A program made the translations under genes and the position numbers. The notes under the pieces were generated by a model. It had not been told where the DNA came from. It did not search any database and saw only the letters and a list, made by a program, of their open reading frames with translations. Shown here piece by piece: positions 32,511 through 33,151 of a stretch of 33,151 bases of DNA (its first letter is position 1; every line of letters begins with the position of its first letter). Location of the stretch: NCBI GenBank assembly GCA_903895845.1, contig CAITVK010000116.1:1-33151 (forward strand), given 5' to 3'. The stretch is from an uncultured Chitinophagaceae bacterium. Its GTDB lineage: Bacteria > Bacteroidota > Bacteroidia > Chitinophagales > Chitinophagaceae.

Positions 32511-33151
32511 ATGAAATCAGGTTTGCTGTCTTGCCTTTTCTTTTTCCTTGCAGCAAGTACATCGCTGGCACAGATTAGAAAAGTGGATAGTGTACTGAAC
32601 CAATATAATAAATGCAAGATTGATACCGCAAAGATTGACGTCCTACTCGATAATTCTGGTTTCTTGATTGATGCTGATTCTAAAAGATTAGTCGATTACG
32701 CCGAAGCTGCACTGAAAATTGCTAAAAAAATTGATGATAAAAAAAGGCAAAGCGCTTTGTTGTGTTTACTAAGTCAAGGATATGAGCAGATTGGTAAAAT
32801 CGCTGAGGCAATCGGGTATATAGATGAAAACATTAAAGTAGCCACCCAAATTAATAATCCTAAAGACCTTGGAATGGCTAAGATGAATTTGGGTGTATGC
32901 TACAATGAAATAGGACATTATAGTTTATCAATAAAGTACTATGAACAGTGCCTTGAATTCTTTTCTAAAACAAAAGACTCCCTATCAATCTGCATCAGTT
33001 ATATCGCGCTTTCTGACGCCTATTTTAAAACGAATCATCCCGACAGTGCCATTTTTCATCTTAAGCTAGCGGAGAAAGTTAGTTTGTTGCAAAACAATTA
33101 TTTATTAGACTACATCTATACAAACTATGCCGAATCGTATTACCTGAAAAA
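32511..33151 (+). CDS. Exported TPR protein, truncated at window end
   Basis: An open frame of 213 codons runs off the window edge. The first 21 residues (MKSGLLSCLFFFLAASTSLA) are a clean signal peptide. An in-frame ATG at 32460 would add 17 residues and spoil it. The rest is helical with tetratricopeptide-like repeats of about 40 residues, for example around QSALLCLLSQGYEQIGKIAEAI, MAKMNLGVCYNEIGHYSLSI and SYIALSDAYFKTNHPDSAI. In Bacteroidota, exported TPR arrays of this kind are often the sensory N-terminus of histidine kinases or DNA-binding regulators with a later membrane helix. That part lies outside the window, so the final function is open. Confidence 0.85.
   Translation, partial: MKSGLLSCLFFFLAASTSLAQIRKVDSVLNQYNKCKIDTAKIDVLLDNSGFLIDADSKRLVDYAEAALKIAKKIDDKKRQSALLCLLSQGYEQIGKIAEAIGYIDENIKVATQINNPKDLGMAKMNLGVCYNEIGHYSLSIKYYEQCLEFFSKTKDSLSICISYIALSDAYFKTNHPDSAIFHLKLAEKVSLLQNNYLLDYIYTNYAESYYLK

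Overview
The window looks like a chromosome segment from a Bacteroidota bacterium, probably of the Chitinophagaceae/Sphingobacteriales type. The grounds are two proteins with type IX secretion (T9SS) C-terminal sorting domains, a DUF5777 beta-barrel protein, a heparinase II/III + PL8 + DUF2264 + GH2 gene set, A-rich leaders without Shine-Dalgarno sequences, and two sites matching the Bacteroidota -7 promoter element TAnnTTTG. No rRNA, tRNA, CRISPR array or transposase was recognised.

Layout. Positions 1-2051 hold one small unknown gene (minus strand, 290-976) with a very long perfect palindrome behind it, then about 1 kb of non-coding DNA carrying a cluster of hairpin-forming inverted repeats (1222-1456). 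Positions 2052-12746 are a single gene for a 3564-residue secreted repeat protein: signal peptide, beta-helix-like repeats, a tandem super-repeat of about 785 residues, nested insert modules, Fn3-like domain and T9SS sorting domain. Directly behind it lies a phase-locked 42-bp tandem array of 11 units (about 12851-13340) whose units fold into two different hairpin types, followed by a small secreted protein with a PID-CTERM-like tail (13497-13745).

Positions 14172-24668 form a five-gene plus-strand polysaccharide-degradation cluster: SGNH/sialate-type O-acetylesterase, DUF2264 (GH154-type) enzyme, GH2 glycosidase with an unusual coiled-coil tail, heparinase II/III-type lyase, and PL8 lyase with a T9SS tail. 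Together these suggest deacetylation, lyase cleavage and exo-hydrolysis of a uronic-acid-containing polysaccharide. No SusC/SusD pair, transporter or regulator is present in the window.

Positions 25138-31928 form an eight-gene minus-strand respiratory cluster: EB_dh-type heme lipoprotein with a CX3CH motif, small cytochrome lipoprotein with CX4CH, DUF5777 beta-barrel, class I cytochrome c, 90-residue membrane-anchored protein, Tat-exported multi-cluster Fe-S lipoprotein, NrfD/PsrC-type quinol protein, and a membrane-anchored protein of unknown function. It resembles a quinone/periplasm electron-transfer complex, but no molybdopterin catalytic subunit is encoded here. The window ends inside a plus-strand gene for an exported TPR protein (32511 to the edge), probably the N-terminus of a sensor or regulator.

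The most unusual signals are the 42-bp two-type hairpin array with compensatory base changes, the second hairpin cluster on the other side of the giant gene, and the molybdoenzyme-free Fe-S/NrfD/cytochrome module with three different heme-c motif spacings and a Leu in place of a cluster cysteine.
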